Shown here: piece by piece, positions 24,741 through 33,754 of the stretch | How positions within the stretch are numbered: position 1 is the stretch's first letter | Layout: every line of letters starts with the position of its first letter | Source: Streptomyces violaceorubidus | GTDB lineage: Bacteria; Actinomycetota; Actinomycetes; Streptomycetales; Streptomycetaceae | DNA: 64,000 nucleotides | Assembly: GCF_000717995.1 (NCBI RefSeq) | Contig: NZ_JODM01000027.1 | Coordinates: forward strand, 1 to 64,000 | Direction: 5' to 3' | Notes under the pieces: generated by a model | Seen by the model: only the letters and a program-made list of their open reading frames with translations | What the model was told of the DNA's origin: nothing | Databases searched by the model: none | Translations under genes and position numbers: made by a program

Positions 24741-25592
24741 ATGTCGGTGAACGGCGAGACGGAGGAACCGGGTTGGGCGGTCGACCCGGACGACGAGTGG
24801 GGCGTGGCCGTCCTCACCACCGTGGGGCGGCAGTTGAAGCTGCGCCGCGAGGCGGTGGGCATGCGGGCGGGCGACTTCGGGGTGGCGGTCGGCTACGGGG
24901 AGGATCTCGTCTACAAGGTGGAGGGCGGGAAGCGGATCCCCCGGCGGGAGTACCTGGAGAAGGCCGACCAGGTGCTGCGGGCGGACGGTCTCATCGCCGC
25001 GGCCTGGGAGGACGTGAAGAAGGTCCGGTACCCCAAGCAGGTGCGGGACCTGGCGAAGCTGGAGGCGCGGGCCGTCGAGTCGCTGTCGTACGGCAGTTAC
25101 AGCCTGCACGGGCTCCTCCAGACCGAGGAGTACGCGCGGGCGCTGCTCGGCAGGCGGCGACCGGCCCTCACCGATGCCGAGGTGGAGAGCGCCGTCGCCG
25201 CACGGATGGGGCGCAAGGCGATGCTCGAACGGGACCCGGCTCCGGAACTCAGTTTCGTCCAGGAGGAGGCGACCCTCAGGCGTCCGGTGGGAGGCATGAT
25301 GGTTCTGCGGCGCCAGCTCGAACACCTGCTGGAAGTGGAGCAGTTGCGGCACGTGGAGATCCAGGTGATGCCGACGTCCCGCGGCGACCATCCGGGAGGC
25401 GGGCGGTTGCAGGTGCTCAAGTTCGACGACGGCACCGCGGTCGGCCGGGCCGACGACGTGTTCGGCGGTCGGCCGGTCACGGATCCCCGGCAGCTGCGCA
25501 TCCTCGAACTGCGTTATGGCAGTATCCGGGCCGAGGCGCTGCCCGTCAGGGAGTCGGTGGCCTTCATCCAACAACTGCTGGGGGAGACATGA
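24741..25592 (+). CDS. XRE-family regulator with DUF5753 (Scr1-like)
   Basis: A 283-residue regulator. The helix-turn-helix lies at about 28-80 (VGRQLKLRREAVGMRAGDFG, then VYKVEGGKRIPRREYLEKAD), followed by the DUF5753 domain (QTEEYARALL through MPTSRGDHPGG and the terminal LPVRESVAFI). This is the large streptomycete family that typically controls a downstream DUF397 protein. ATG 24741 follows GGAGGGG. It is coupled to the next gene by an ATGA overlap. Confidence 0.92.
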   Translation: MSVNGETEEPGWAVDPDDEWGVAVLTTVGRQLKLRREAVGMRAGDFGVAVGYGEDLVYKVEGGKRIPRREYLEKADQVLRADGLIAAAWEDVKKVRYPKQVRDLAKLEARAVESLSYGSYSLHGLLQTEEYARALLGRRRPALTDAEVESAVAARMGRKAMLERDPAPELSFVQEEATLRRPVGGMMVLRRQLEHLLEVEQLRHVEIQVMPTSRGDHPGGGRLQVLKFDDGTAVGRADDVFGGRPVTDPRQLRILELRYGSIRAEALPVRESVAFIQQLLGET

Positions 25593-25798
25593 CCGGTAAG
25601 GACAAACCCGTGCACCTCGCCGACCTGGCCTGGTTCAAGAGCAGTTACAGCGACACCAGCGAGCCCAGCGACTGCGTCGAGGTGGCGACAACGCCGGCCA
25701 CCGTCCACGTCCGGGACTCCAAGCGTCCGGACGGCCCCCGCCTCGCCGTCGACTCGGTGACGTGGACGGCGTTCGTGGCCGGGGCGCTCGCGGAATGA
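25589..25798 (+). CDS. DUF397 protein
   Basis: A 69-residue DUF397 protein with the family core WFKSSYSDT...DCVEVA, VRDSKRPDGPRLAV and W..FV. These proteins are the small partners of DUF5753 XRE regulators, in a proposed toxin-antitoxin-like or signalling pair (as with WhiJ and BldB relatives). It overlaps both neighbours by ATGA (25589-25592 and 25795-25798), so XRE, DUF397 and kinase should be translated as one unit. Confidence 0.93.
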   Translation: MTGKDKPVHLADLAWFKSSYSDTSEPSDCVEVATTPATVHVRDSKRPDGPRLAVDSVTWTAFVAGALAE

Positions 25799-27900
25799 CG
25801 GACCGCGTGTCCCGCCCCGCCAGTGGCATACCGGCCGGGATCGGTCCCTACCGGCTGGAACGGCTGCTGGGCGAGGGCGGGATGGGGCGCGTCTACCTCG
25901 GACGCACACCCGCCGGGAGTGCCGTGGCCGTCAAGGTCATCCACCGTGCCTACGCCGCCGACCCGGAGTTCCGCAGGCGCTTCGCGCTGGAGGTGGCGGC
26001 GGCCCGGCGCGTCCAGGGGCTCTACACCGTGCCCGTCGTCGCGGCGGACCTGGAGGCCGAGGAGCCCTGGCTCGCCACGGCCTACGCCCCCGGGCCCTCC
26101 CTCCAGCACGCCGTCGGTGAACGGGGGCCGCTGCCCGCCGGCGAGGTGCTGGCGCTGACGGCCGGGGTCGCCGAGGCGCTGGAGACCATCCACGCGGCCG
26201 GAGTGATCCACCGCGACCTGAAGCCCGCCAACATCGTCCTCACCGCCGACGGGCCCAAGGTCATCGACTTCGGCATCGCCCGCGCCGCGGACGTCACCGC
26301 CGTGACCGCCACGGGCATGCGCGCCGGGACGCCCGCCTACATGGCCCCCGAGTACATCCGGGGGCAGGAGGTCACCGAGGCCGGTGACGTCTTCGCGCTC
26401 GGCCTCGTCGCCCACTTCGCCGCCACCGGACGGCCTGCCTTCGGCGGCGGCAGCGACCACGCGGTGGCCTACCGGATCATCGAAGCGGAGCCCGACCTCG
26501 ACGGCTGCCCCGCGTCCGTGCGCGGCGTCGTGGCCCGCTGCCTGGAGAAGGACCCGGCGCTGCGGCCGACGCCCACCGAGGTCGTCCGGCTCTGCGGCCG
26601 GGCCGCGAACGGGGAGTTCGACGACGGCCGCACGCCCACCGTCGTGTCCGCGCCCCCGGCGACCGGCCCGGACGCCCCCACCGCCACCGCCCCGGCGCGC
26701 ACCCCGGCACCGGACGCCGCCCCCGAGACCCCGCCCGCACCGCCGTACGCCGCCCTGCTCGGTGGCGTCGGTGTCCTCGCCCTGTTCGCCGTACTGGTCG
26801 CGGTGCTGCTGCCGTCCTCGGGCGGCGCGCCGAAGAAGAAGCAGCCCTATCCCGTGGTCGCGGCGACCGCGATCTTCGCCAAGGGGACCAGCGGCGTGGC
26901 GTTCAGCCCGGACGGCAGGACGCTCGCGACCGGGGGCGAGGACGGGAAGGTGCGGCTGTGGAACCTCGCCACGCGCAAGGCCGGTGCCACGTTCACCCAG
27001 CACGACTCGGCCGGGAACACCGTCGACGTCGTCGGTCTGACGTTCAGCCCTGACGGGAAGACGCTGGCTACCCGGAGCGACTACAGCTGGGTGGGCATGT
27101 GGGACGTGGCCGGGCGACGGCAGACCTACGGCATCCGGGAGTCGCCCGAAAGCCTGGCGTTCAGCCCGGACGGCAAGCGGATCGCGCTCGGCATCTCGTC
27201 GGGTGTGCTCCTGCGGGACGTCGCGGACCGCGGTGACGGCCCCCGCGCCTACCTGGACCACAACGTGCGGGTGAAGGACGTGGCGTTCAGCCCGGACGGC
27301 AGGACCCTCGCCTCCGTCGGCGACTACTCCGACAAGCGCTACAGCCCCAACAACGAGCCGGGCAAGCTGTGGGACGTCGCCCACCTCGACCCGGAGCCCT
27401 ACGGCCAGGGTGATCCGCGCCACGACCTCGCCCTGGAGGACATCACCTACGCCGTCGCCTTCAGCCCCGACGGCAAGATGCTCGCGACCGGCGGCCAGGG
27501 CGGCGGCGTGCGGCTGTGGGACGGGGCCACCGGCCGTCTCGGGGCAAGCCTCGACTCCCCCCTCGTCACCGACGCCCGGGACCTGGCGTTCAGCCCCGAC
27601 GGCAGGACCCTCGCCGTCACCGCCGACCGGCGGGTGCTCCTGTGGAACCTGGCCGACCGCAAGCCCAGCGCCATCCTCGCCGACGACGAGACCGGCTTCG
27701 GCGCCGACATCCGCGAACTGGCCTTCAGCCCGGACGGCCGGTTCCTCGCGGGCACCACCACCGCGGGGCGCACCCTCATGGAGACCGCCGCCCCCGCCAG
27801 CGCCTCCGGGACCGACGCGGCCGACATCAGCGGCGTACGCCTGTGGAAGGTCCCGGAGAGCGCCGGCACCGGGACTACAGCACCGGCAGCGACTTCCTGA
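25795..27900 (+). CDS. Ser/Thr protein kinase with WD40 propeller
   Basis: A 701-residue membrane kinase. The Hanks kinase domain spans about 15-275: glycine loop LGEGGMGRVYLG, VAVKVI (Lys), IHRDLKPANI catalytic loop, IDFGIA and GTPAYMAPE. An Ala/Pro-rich linker and one membrane helix (about 318-340) lead to an outside domain of seven repeats, each with FSPDG(R/K) followed by LA or IA. Seven repeats fit one complete WD40-type propeller as a sensor. The start is coupled to DUF397. The 3' end overlaps the convergent glnA2 gene by 26 bases. Confidence 0.93.
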   Translation: MTDRVSRPASGIPAGIGPYRLERLLGEGGMGRVYLGRTPAGSAVAVKVIHRAYAADPEFRRRFALEVAAARRVQGLYTVPVVAADLEAEEPWLATAYAPGPSLQHAVGERGPLPAGEVLALTAGVAEALETIHAAGVIHRDLKPANIVLTADGPKVIDFGIARAADVTAVTATGMRAGTPAYMAPEYIRGQEVTEAGDVFALGLVAHFAATGRPAFGGGSDHAVAYRIIEAEPDLDGCPASVRGVVARCLEKDPALRPTPTEVVRLCGRAANGEFDDGRTPTVVSAPPATGPDAPTATAPARTPAPDAAPETPPAPPYAALLGGVGVLALFAVLVAVLLPSSGGAPKKKQPYPVVAATAIFAKGTSGVAFSPDGRTLATGGEDGKVRLWNLATRKAGATFTQHDSAGNTVDVVGLTFSPDGKTLATRSDYSWVGMWDVAGRRQTYGIRESPESLAFSPDGKRIALGISSGVLLRDVADRGDGPRAYLDHNVRVKDVAFSPDGRTLASVGDYSDKRYSPNNEPGKLWDVAHLDPEPYGQGDPRHDLALEDITYAVAFSPDGKMLATGGQGGGVRLWDGATGRLGASLDSPLVTDARDLAFSPDGRTLAVTADRRVLLWNLADRKPSAILADDETGFGADIRELAFSPDGRFLAGTTTAGRTLMETAAPASASGTDAADISGVRLWKVPESAGTGTTAPAATS

Positions 27901-29251
27901 GCTCGAACGCCGTGACCTGGGAGCGGTACTCCTCCCACTCCTGGCGCTTGTTGCGCAGGAAGAAGTCGAAGACGTGCTCGCCCAGGGTCTCGGCGACCAG
28001 GTCGCTGCGTTCCATCAGGGCGAGGGCCTCGCCCAGGTTCTGGGGGAGGGGCTCGATGCCCAGGGCGCGGCGTTCCGCGTCCGAGAGGGCCCAGACGTCG
28101 TCCTCGGCGCCCGGCGGGAGCTCGTAGCCCTCCTCGATGCCCTTGAGGCCGGCGGCCAGCAGGACCGCGTAGGTCAGGTACGGGTTGGCGCCGGAGTCGA
28201 TGGAGCGGACCTCGACGCGGGCCGAGCCGGTCTTGCCGGGCTTGTACATCGGGACCCGGACCAGGGCCGAGCGGTTGTTGTGGCCCCAGCAGATGTAGGA
28301 CGGGGCCTCGCCGCCGGCGCCCGCCGTGCGCTCGGTGCCGCCCCAGATGCGCTTGTAGGAGTTCACCCACTGGTTGGTGACCGCAGAGATCTCCGCCGCG
28401 TGCCGCAGCAGACCCGCGATGAAGGAGCGGCCGACCTTGGAGAGCTGGTACTCGGCGCCGGACTCGTAGAACGCGTTGCGGTCGCCCTCGAAGAGCGAGA
28501 GGTGCGAGTGCATGCCCGAGCCCGGGTACTCCGAGAACGGCTTCGGCATGAAGGTGGCCTGGAGGCCCTGCTCCAGCGCCACCTGCTTCATGACCAGGCG
28601 GAACGTCATGATGTTGTCGGCCGTGGAGAGCGCGTCCGCGTAGCGCAGGTCGATCTCCTGCTGGCCGGGGGCGCCCTCGTGGTGGGAGAACTCCACCGAG
28701 ATGCCCATCGACTCCAGCATGGTGATCGCCTGGCGGCGGAAGTCCATGCCGATGTTCTGCGGGGTGTGGTCGAAGTAGCCGGAGTTGTCGGCGGGGGTCG
28801 GGACCGAGCCGTCGACCGGCTTGTCCTTCAGCAGGAAGAACTCGATCTCGGGGTGGGTGTAGAAGGTGAAGCCCAGGTCCGAGGTGCGGGCCAGGGCGCG
28901 CTTGAGGACGTACCTCGGGTCCGCGAAGGACGGCGAGCCGTCCGGCATGAGGATGTCGCAGAACATGCGGGCCGTGCCGGGGGCCTCCGCGCGCCACGGC
29001 AGGACCTGGAAGGTCGACGGGTCCGGCTTGGCGATCATGTCGGACTCGTACACCCGGGCGAATCCCTCGATCGCCGAGCCGTCGAAACCGATGCCCTCGT
29101 CGAAGGCCTGCTCCAGCTCGGCCGGGGCCACGGCGACGGACTTGAGGAAGCCCAGAACGTCCGTGAACCACAGGCGTACGAACCGGATGTCGCGCTCCTC
29201 CAGCGTCCGGATCACGAACTCCTGCTGCTTGTCCATCTTCCGCTTCCCCAT
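27875..29251 (-). CDS. glnA2: GlnA2: glutamine-synthetase-type ligase (gamma-glutamylpolyamine synthetase)
   Basis: A 458-residue GS-I-fold enzyme. Metal and glutamate/ATP residues are visible in HPEIEFFLL, SHHEGAPGQQEIDLRYADAL, GSGMHSHLSLF, NNRSALVRVP and ARVEVRSIDSGANPYL. It is slightly shorter than GlnA (about 470). I recognise it as the S. coelicolor GlnA2 type, reported to ligate glutamate to polyamines rather than ammonium; that function is known for the orthologue, not shown here. The N terminus MGKRKMDKQQEFV has a nearby alternative Met at codon 6. It lies in a region rich in nitrogen genes. Confidence 0.85.
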   Translation of the reverse strand: MGKRKMDKQQEFVIRTLEERDIRFVRLWFTDVLGFLKSVAVAPAELEQAFDEGIGFDGSAIEGFARVYESDMIAKPDPSTFQVLPWRAEAPGTARMFCDILMPDGSPSFADPRYVLKRALARTSDLGFTFYTHPEIEFFLLKDKPVDGSVPTPADNSGYFDHTPQNIGMDFRRQAITMLESMGISVEFSHHEGAPGQQEIDLRYADALSTADNIMTFRLVMKQVALEQGLQATFMPKPFSEYPGSGMHSHLSLFEGDRNAFYESGAEYQLSKVGRSFIAGLLRHAAEISAVTNQWVNSYKRIWGGTERTAGAGGEAPSYICWGHNNRSALVRVPMYKPGKTGSARVEVRSIDSGANPYLTYAVLLAAGLKGIEEGYELPPGAEDDVWALSDAERRALGIEPLPQNLGEALALMERSDLVAETLGEHVFDFFLRNKRQEWEEYRSQVTAFELRKSLPVL

Positions 29252-29526
29252 CCTTGCTGGTCAGGCCGCCTGTCTCCGGTACGGCGGGAGGCGGTCGGGC
29301 ACCTGAGCATCACACCACAGCGCCGTTACGTGTGCGTTGCGGACCTCCGTAGACGGGCCCACCCCGTGACCGCAGCGTAGAGGCCACCTGTTCGATCGGG
29401 CCATTCCGGGGCTCCGGCCGGGACGGATCCGGTGCCCGCCCTACGAAGGACGGGCCCCGCGCGATTACGATCAGCGGACCTCACGCTCGTCCGTCCCCCG
29501 ATTCCTTCCCAGAAGGGCAGCACCCC

Positions 29527-30195
29527 ATGGGTTCCGCCAAGAAGAGCAGCAACACGGCGCGACAGGCGCGCATAGCCGAGATGCGGCGGGCCGAGGAGGC
29601 CCGCGACCGCCGGAACCGGATCCTCACGATCACGCTCAGCACCGTGGTCGTCGCCGGTCTCGTCGTCGGCGGCGTCTTCCTCGTCCGGTCGCAGTCCGAC
29701 GACTCTTCCGGCGACACGGCCTCCGACGCCAAGACCTCCGGCAAGTTCGTCACCGGCGAGGACGGCGTGCTGACCTGGAAGGGCGACCTGGGGCGCAACC
29801 ACGTCACCAAGAAGGTCTCCTACCCCGTCGAGCCCCCCGTCGGCGGCGACCACAACCCGGTCTGGATGAACTGCGACGGCGACGTCTACGCCAAGCCGCT
29901 GAACAACGAGAACGCCGTGCACTCGCTGGAGCACGGCGCCGTCTGGGTGACGTACACCGACGCCGCCCCCAAGGCCGACGTCGACAAGCTCGCCGCCAAG
30001 GTCAAGAAGACGCCGTACTCGCTGATGAGCCCCGACGAGAAGCAGAAGGACCCGATCGTGCTGTCCGCGTGGGGGCACCAGCGCACGGTGACCGGTGCCG
30101 ACGACCCGAACGTGGACAAGTTCTTCGAGACGTTCGTCCAGGGCCGGCAGACCCCCGAGCCGGGGGCCGCGTGCACCAACGGGCTGTCCCAGTGA
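29527..30195 (+). CDS. Membrane-anchored DUF3105 protein
   Basis: A 222-residue protein. A basic N terminus (KKSSNTARQARIAEMRR) leads into a membrane helix at about 35-56 and an exported DUF3105 domain. Its conserved core includes PPVGGDHNPVW, CDGDVY, and HSLEHGAVWVTY, whose histidines could bind metal, plus SAWGHQRTV. The stop overlaps the start of the DUF305 gene by GTGA. Function unknown; the pairing with DUF305 recurs in actinobacteria as far as I recall. Confidence 0.85.
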   Translation: MGSAKKSSNTARQARIAEMRRAEEARDRRNRILTITLSTVVVAGLVVGGVFLVRSQSDDSSGDTASDAKTSGKFVTGEDGVLTWKGDLGRNHVTKKVSYPVEPPVGGDHNPVWMNCDGDVYAKPLNNENAVHSLEHGAVWVTYTDAAPKADVDKLAAKVKKTPYSLMSPDEKQKDPIVLSAWGHQRTVTGADDPNVDKFFETFVQGRQTPEPGAACTNGLSQ

Positions 30196-30818
30196 CCTCG
30201 AAACGGGCCGGCTGGATCGCGGGGGCCGCGGCCGCGGTGCTCGTCGCGGCCGGCGGGATCACCTTCGCGGTCGCCGGGGACGACGGCGGCACCCGGGTCC
30301 CGGCCGCGGACTCCGCGGACGCCGGGTTCGCGCGGGACATGGCGGTCCACCACCAGCAGGCCGTGGAGATGTCGTACATCGTGCGCGACCGCACCGACGA
30401 CGAGGAGGTGCGGCGGCTCGCCTACGACATCGCGCAGACCCAGGCCAACCAGCGCGGCATGCTGATCGGCTGGCTCGACCTGTGGGCGCTGCCCAAGGTG
30501 TCCTCGGACCCGCCGATGACCTGGATGGGCATGGGCGACGCGCCCTCCGCCGGGGAGGGTTCGCTGATGCCGGGAATGGCCACCGACGCCCAGATGAAGA
30601 AGCTCGGGACGCTGGAGGGGAAGCAGGCCGAGGTCTACTACCTCCAGCTGATGACCGAGCACCACAAGGGCGGCGTCCACATGGCGAAGGGGTGCGTCCA
30701 GCGGTGCACCGTCGGGGTGGAGAAGCGGCTGGCCGACGGGATGGTGGAGTCGCAGGAGTCGGAGATCCGGCTGATGGCCGACCTGCTGGCCGAGCGGGGC
30801 GCGACACCGCGGACGTGA
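30192..30818 (+). CDS. Exported DUF305 (ferritin-like) protein
   Basis: A 208-residue protein with an N-terminal signal anchor (about 6-27) and two DUF305 helical pairs: DMAVHHQQAVEMS near 48-60, and LMTEHHKGGVHMAKGC near 151-166. The paired His/Met positions suggest metal binding; DUF305 proteins are often linked to copper handling. GTG 30192 is fixed by the GTGA overlap with the upstream DUF3105 gene. No metal-responsive operator is seen upstream. Confidence 0.88.
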   Translation: MTSKRAGWIAGAAAAVLVAAGGITFAVAGDDGGTRVPAADSADAGFARDMAVHHQQAVEMSYIVRDRTDDEEVRRLAYDIAQTQANQRGMLIGWLDLWALPKVSSDPPMTWMGMGDAPSAGEGSLMPGMATDAQMKKLGTLEGKQAEVYYLQLMTEHHKGGVHMAKGCVQRCTVGVEKRLADGMVESQESEIRLMADLLAERGATPRT

Positions 30819-30908
30819 GGCCGTGGGACGGGGCGCGTGAGGTCCCGGACATCACGCGGTAACACACCCGTCGCCCCATCGCGTCGTTCTGACGATTACA
30901 GTGGACGC

Positions 30909-32669
30909 GTGCCTCGACTACGACTCGCCCTGAACCAGATCGACTCCACCGTCGGCGACATCGACGCCAACGCCGAGTCCGTCCTGCGCCAAACCCGGCA
31001 CGCGGCCGAGCGGGGAGCGCACCTGGTGGCGTTCCCGGAGATGATGCTGACCGGGTACCCGGTGGAGGACCTGGCGCTCAGGTCGTCCTTCGTCGAGGCA
31101 TCCCGCGCCGCCCTGCGCTCCCTCGCGGTCCGGCTGGCCGACGAAGGACTCGGCCACGTCCCCGTGGTCGTCGGCTACCTCGACCGCTCGGCGACCGCGC
31201 AGCCCCGGTACGGCCAGCCCGCCGGCGCCCCGCAGAACGCGGCAGCCGTGCTGCACGGCGGCGAGGTGGCGCTGAGCTTCGCCAAGCACCACCTGCCGAA
31301 CTACGGGGTCTTCGACGAGTTCCGCTACTTCGTGCCCGGCGACACCCTGCCCGTGGTGCGGGTGCGCGGCGTGGACGTGGCGCTGGCCATCTGCGAGGAC
31401 CTGTGGCAGGACGGCGGCCGGGTCCCGGCCGCCCGCTCGGCGCGCGCCGGGCTGCTGCTCTCCGTCAACGCCTCCCCGTACGAGCGCGACAAGGACGACA
31501 CCCGGCTGGAGCTGGTGGCCAAGCGCGCCCAGGAGGCCGGGTGCACCACCGCCTACCTCGCCATGGCCGGCGGACAGGACGAGCTGGTCTTCGACGGCGA
31601 CTCGATCGTCGTCGACCGGGACGGGACGGTCCTGGCCCGGGCGCCGCGGTTCACCGAGGACTGCGTGGTGCTGGACCTCGACCTGCCCGCCGCCGAGCCG
31701 GAGCCGCCCACGGGCGTCGTGGACGACGGACTGCGCATCGACCGGGTGGTGCTCTCCGAGCAGCCCGCGCCCGAACCCGCCGACGGGGCCTGGCTGTCCG
31801 GCGGTCGCGCCGAGCCGCTGGACGACGACGAGGAGGTCTACTCGGCGCTCGTCGCCGGCCTGCGCGCCTACGTCACGAAGAACGGCTTCGGCTCGGTGCT
31901 GATCGGACTGTCCGGTGGCATCGACTCCGCGCTGGTCGCGTCGATCGCCTGCGACGCGCTCGGCGCGGAGTGCGTGTACGGCGTCTCGATGCCGTCCAAG
32001 TACTCCTCCGGGCACTCCCGGGACGACGCGGCCGAGCTGGCCCGGCGCACCGGCCTCCACTACCGCACCGTGTCCATCGAGCCGATGTTCGACGCCTACA
32101 CGGGCGCGCTGGAGCTGACCGGGCTGGCGGAGGAGAACCTCCAGTCCCGGCTGCGCGGGACGCTGCTGATGGCGCTCTCCAACCAGGAGGGCCACCTGGT
32201 CCTGGCCCCCGGCAACAAGTCGGAGCTGGCCGTCGGCTACTCGACGCTGTACGGCGACTCGGTGGGCGCGTACGGGCCCGTCAAGGACGTGTACAAGACC
32301 TCGGTCTTCCGTCTCGCCGAGTGGCGCAACCGCGCGGCCGCCGCCCTGGGCCGGACCCCGCCGATCCCCGAGAACTCGATCACCAAGCCGCCGAGCGCCG
32401 AGCTGCGCCCGGGCCAGGTGGACACCGACTCGCTCCCGGACTACCCGGTGCTGGACGCGATCCTCGCCCTGTACGTCGACCGGGACCGGGGCGCGGACGA
32501 GATCGTCGCCGCCGGGTACGAACGGGAGCTGGTGACCCGGACGCTGCGCATGGTGGACACCGCGGAGTACAAGCGGCGGCAGTACCCGCCGGGCACCAAG
32601 ATCTCGTCCAAGGGCTTCGGCAAGGACCGCCGCCTGCCGGTCACCAACCGCTGGCGGGAGAGCGGCTGA
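30909..32669 (+). CDS. nadE: Glutamine-dependent NAD synthetase
   Basis: A 586-residue enzyme that amidates nicotinic acid adenine dinucleotide to NAD using glutamine. The N-terminal nitrilase-type glutaminase domain has the triad Glu44 (FPEMML), Lys126 (FAKHHL) and Cys162 (AICEDLW). The C-terminal NAD synthase domain has the PP-loop SGGIDSA near 335-341 and LAPGNKSELAVGYSTLYGD. GTG 30909 starts the normal VPRLRLALNQ; the gene may be leaderless or nearly so, since no Shine-Dalgarno sequence precedes it. Confidence 0.95.
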   Translation: MPRLRLALNQIDSTVGDIDANAESVLRQTRHAAERGAHLVAFPEMMLTGYPVEDLALRSSFVEASRAALRSLAVRLADEGLGHVPVVVGYLDRSATAQPRYGQPAGAPQNAAAVLHGGEVALSFAKHHLPNYGVFDEFRYFVPGDTLPVVRVRGVDVALAICEDLWQDGGRVPAARSARAGLLLSVNASPYERDKDDTRLELVAKRAQEAGCTTAYLAMAGGQDELVFDGDSIVVDRDGTVLARAPRFTEDCVVLDLDLPAAEPEPPTGVVDDGLRIDRVVLSEQPAPEPADGAWLSGGRAEPLDDDEEVYSALVAGLRAYVTKNGFGSVLIGLSGGIDSALVASIACDALGAECVYGVSMPSKYSSGHSRDDAAELARRTGLHYRTVSIEPMFDAYTGALELTGLAEENLQSRLRGTLLMALSNQEGHLVLAPGNKSELAVGYSTLYGDSVGAYGPVKDVYKTSVFRLAEWRNRAAAALGRTPPIPENSITKPPSAELRPGQVDTDSLPDYPVLDAILALYVDRDRGADEIVAAGYERELVTRTLRMVDTAEYKRRQYPPGTKISSKGFGKDRRLPVTNRWRESG

Positions 32670-32672
32670 GCC

Positions 32673-32698
32673 GACCGGCCGGGGCGGCGGGGCCGGTC
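32673..32698. terminator. Shared terminator of nadE and the VOC gene
   Basis: GACCGGCC at 32673-32680 pairs with GGCCGGTC at 32691-32698 around a G/C-rich loop. It lies between two convergent genes and overlaps the VOC stop, so it may serve both directions. Confidence 0.6.
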
Positions 32699-33143
32699 AG
32701 CCCTCGGACTTGAGGTCCGCCAGCACCTTGTGCAGCGGCTGAGCCGCCCGGCGCCGGTACTCCTGGACCGCCCAGCCGTTGCCGTCCGGGTCCTTGAAGT
32801 ACAGGAAGGTGGCGCCGTCGTCCGGGGCGTACCGCACCGGCTCCGAGACCTCGAGGCCCCGCGCGGTCAGCTCCGCGTGGGCCGCCTCGATGTCGGCGAC
32901 GCAGAGCTGGAGGCCCTGGTAGGAGCCCGGTTCCGGCCGGGTCTGCCCCTGCGCCATGTCCCAGATGGCGTCGCCGAGGGCGACCGAACAGCCGGAGCCC
33001 GGGGGCGTCAGCTGGACGATCCGCATGCCCGGCATGACCTCCTGGTCGATGTCGACGTGGAAACCGACCTTGTCGCGGTAGAAGTCCCGGGCGCGGTCGA
33101 TGTCGGTGACGGGGAGCGGGATGACTTCGAGCGTGAAGTCCAT
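32697..33143 (-). CDS. Glyoxalase/VOC-superfamily protein
   Basis: A 148-residue single VOC-type protein with two beta-alpha-beta-beta-beta modules: VIPLPVTDIDRARDFYRDKVGF at the start and LCVADIEAAHAELTARGLEV in the middle. Candidate metal or substrate positions are the Glu/His-type residues at the ends of strands (YFKDPDGNGWAVQEY near the C terminus). It may be a bleomycin-resistance-like binder or a lyase; the substrate is unknown. The YoeB gene lies upstream on the same strand, 54 bases away. Confidence 0.88.
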   Translation of the reverse strand: MDFTLEVIPLPVTDIDRARDFYRDKVGFHVDIDQEVMPGMRIVQLTPPGSGCSVALGDAIWDMAQGQTRPEPGSYQGLQLCVADIEAAHAELTARGLEVSEPVRYAPDDGATFLYFKDPDGNGWAVQEYRRRAAQPLHKVLADLKSEG

Positions 33144-33197
33144 GGCATGACTCCTTGAGCCTTCGTCGGTCGCGGTGTCCGTAGAGGGGTGGTGCGG

Positions 33198-33452
33198 TCA
33201 GTAGTGGTAGCGCGCCTGGACGATGACCAGCAGGTCGTCGGTGGGCTTGTAGACAAGGCGGTGCGTGTCGTCGATGCGCCGTGACCAGTAGCCCGACAGG
33301 TCGCCCTTGAGGGGCTCCGGCTTGCCGATGCCCTTGAACGGGTCACGGGCGATGTCGGCGATCAGTCTGTTGATCCGCTTGGTCACCTTCCGGTCGCTCT
33401 CGGCCCAGTGGACGTAGTCCTCCCAGCCGTGGGACGTGAAAGTGATCCTCAC
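33198..33452 (-). CDS. yoeB: YoeB toxin
   Basis: An 84-residue ribosome-dependent mRNA interferase of the Txe/YoeB family. The length equals that of E. coli YoeB, and the C terminus RYHY places His83 and Tyr84 at the same positions as the catalytic residues there. Other conserved parts are [20 protein letters not shown] and [15 protein letters not shown]. Its ATG overlaps the antitoxin stop (ATGA at 33449-33452). The S. lividans/S. coelicolor orthologue has been shown to be a functional toxin. Confidence 0.95.
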   Translation of the reverse strand: MRITFTSHGWEDYVHWAESDRKVTKRINRLIADIARDPFKGIGKPEPLKGDLSGYWSRRIDDTHRLVYKPTDDLLVIVQARYHY

Positions 33453-33712
33453 GCCCGCTCCGCGTCCGGGTCGATCAACTCACGCGGCCGGGCGTCGCCC
33501 GCCTCGGCCTCGGCGATGGAGTCGAGCAGGCGGCGGGCGTTCCTGGGCGAGCGCAGGAGGTGCACCGTCTCCGTCCAGGCCGTGAAGTCCTCCTCGGACA
33601 TGAGCACGGCGTTCCCCTTGCGGGAGGTGATGTGGACCGGCGCGTGGTCCTCGTTGACCTGCTCTATCAGCGGGAACAGATTCTGACGGGCTTCGCTGGC
33701 GGTGATGGACAT
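33449..33712 (-). CDS. yefM: YefM antitoxin
   Basis: An 87-residue Phd/YefM-family antitoxin. The N-terminal DNA-binding and dimerisation domain ([37 protein letters not shown]) is followed by an acidic C-terminal tail that would wrap YoeB. GGAGGC lies about seven bases upstream of the ATG. With YoeB it should autorepress through the palindromes at 33735-33754. Confidence 0.95.
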   Translation of the reverse strand: MSITASEARQNLFPLIEQVNEDHAPVHITSRKGNAVLMSEEDFTAWTETVHLLRSPRNARRLLDSIAEAEAGDARPRELIDPDAERA

Positions 33713-33734
33713 ACCAGTGCCTCCCTTCCTCGGC

Positions 33735-33754
33735 TTGTACAAGATATCGTACGA
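33735..33754 (-). promoter_or_regulatory. YefM-YoeB operator
   Basis: Two palindromes, TTGTACAA (33735-33742) and TCGTACGA (33747-33754), have centres exactly 12 bases apart and lie 23 bases before the yefM ATG. E. coli YefM-YoeB binds adjacent palindromes with TGTACA-type cores at the same 12-bp centre spacing, so this is very probably the autoregulatory site. Confidence 0.8.

Noticed and set aside
29329..29345. GlnR site upstream of glnA2
   Set aside because: GTTAC-N6-GTTGC is found, but the second block does not fit the consensus and no further blocks follow.
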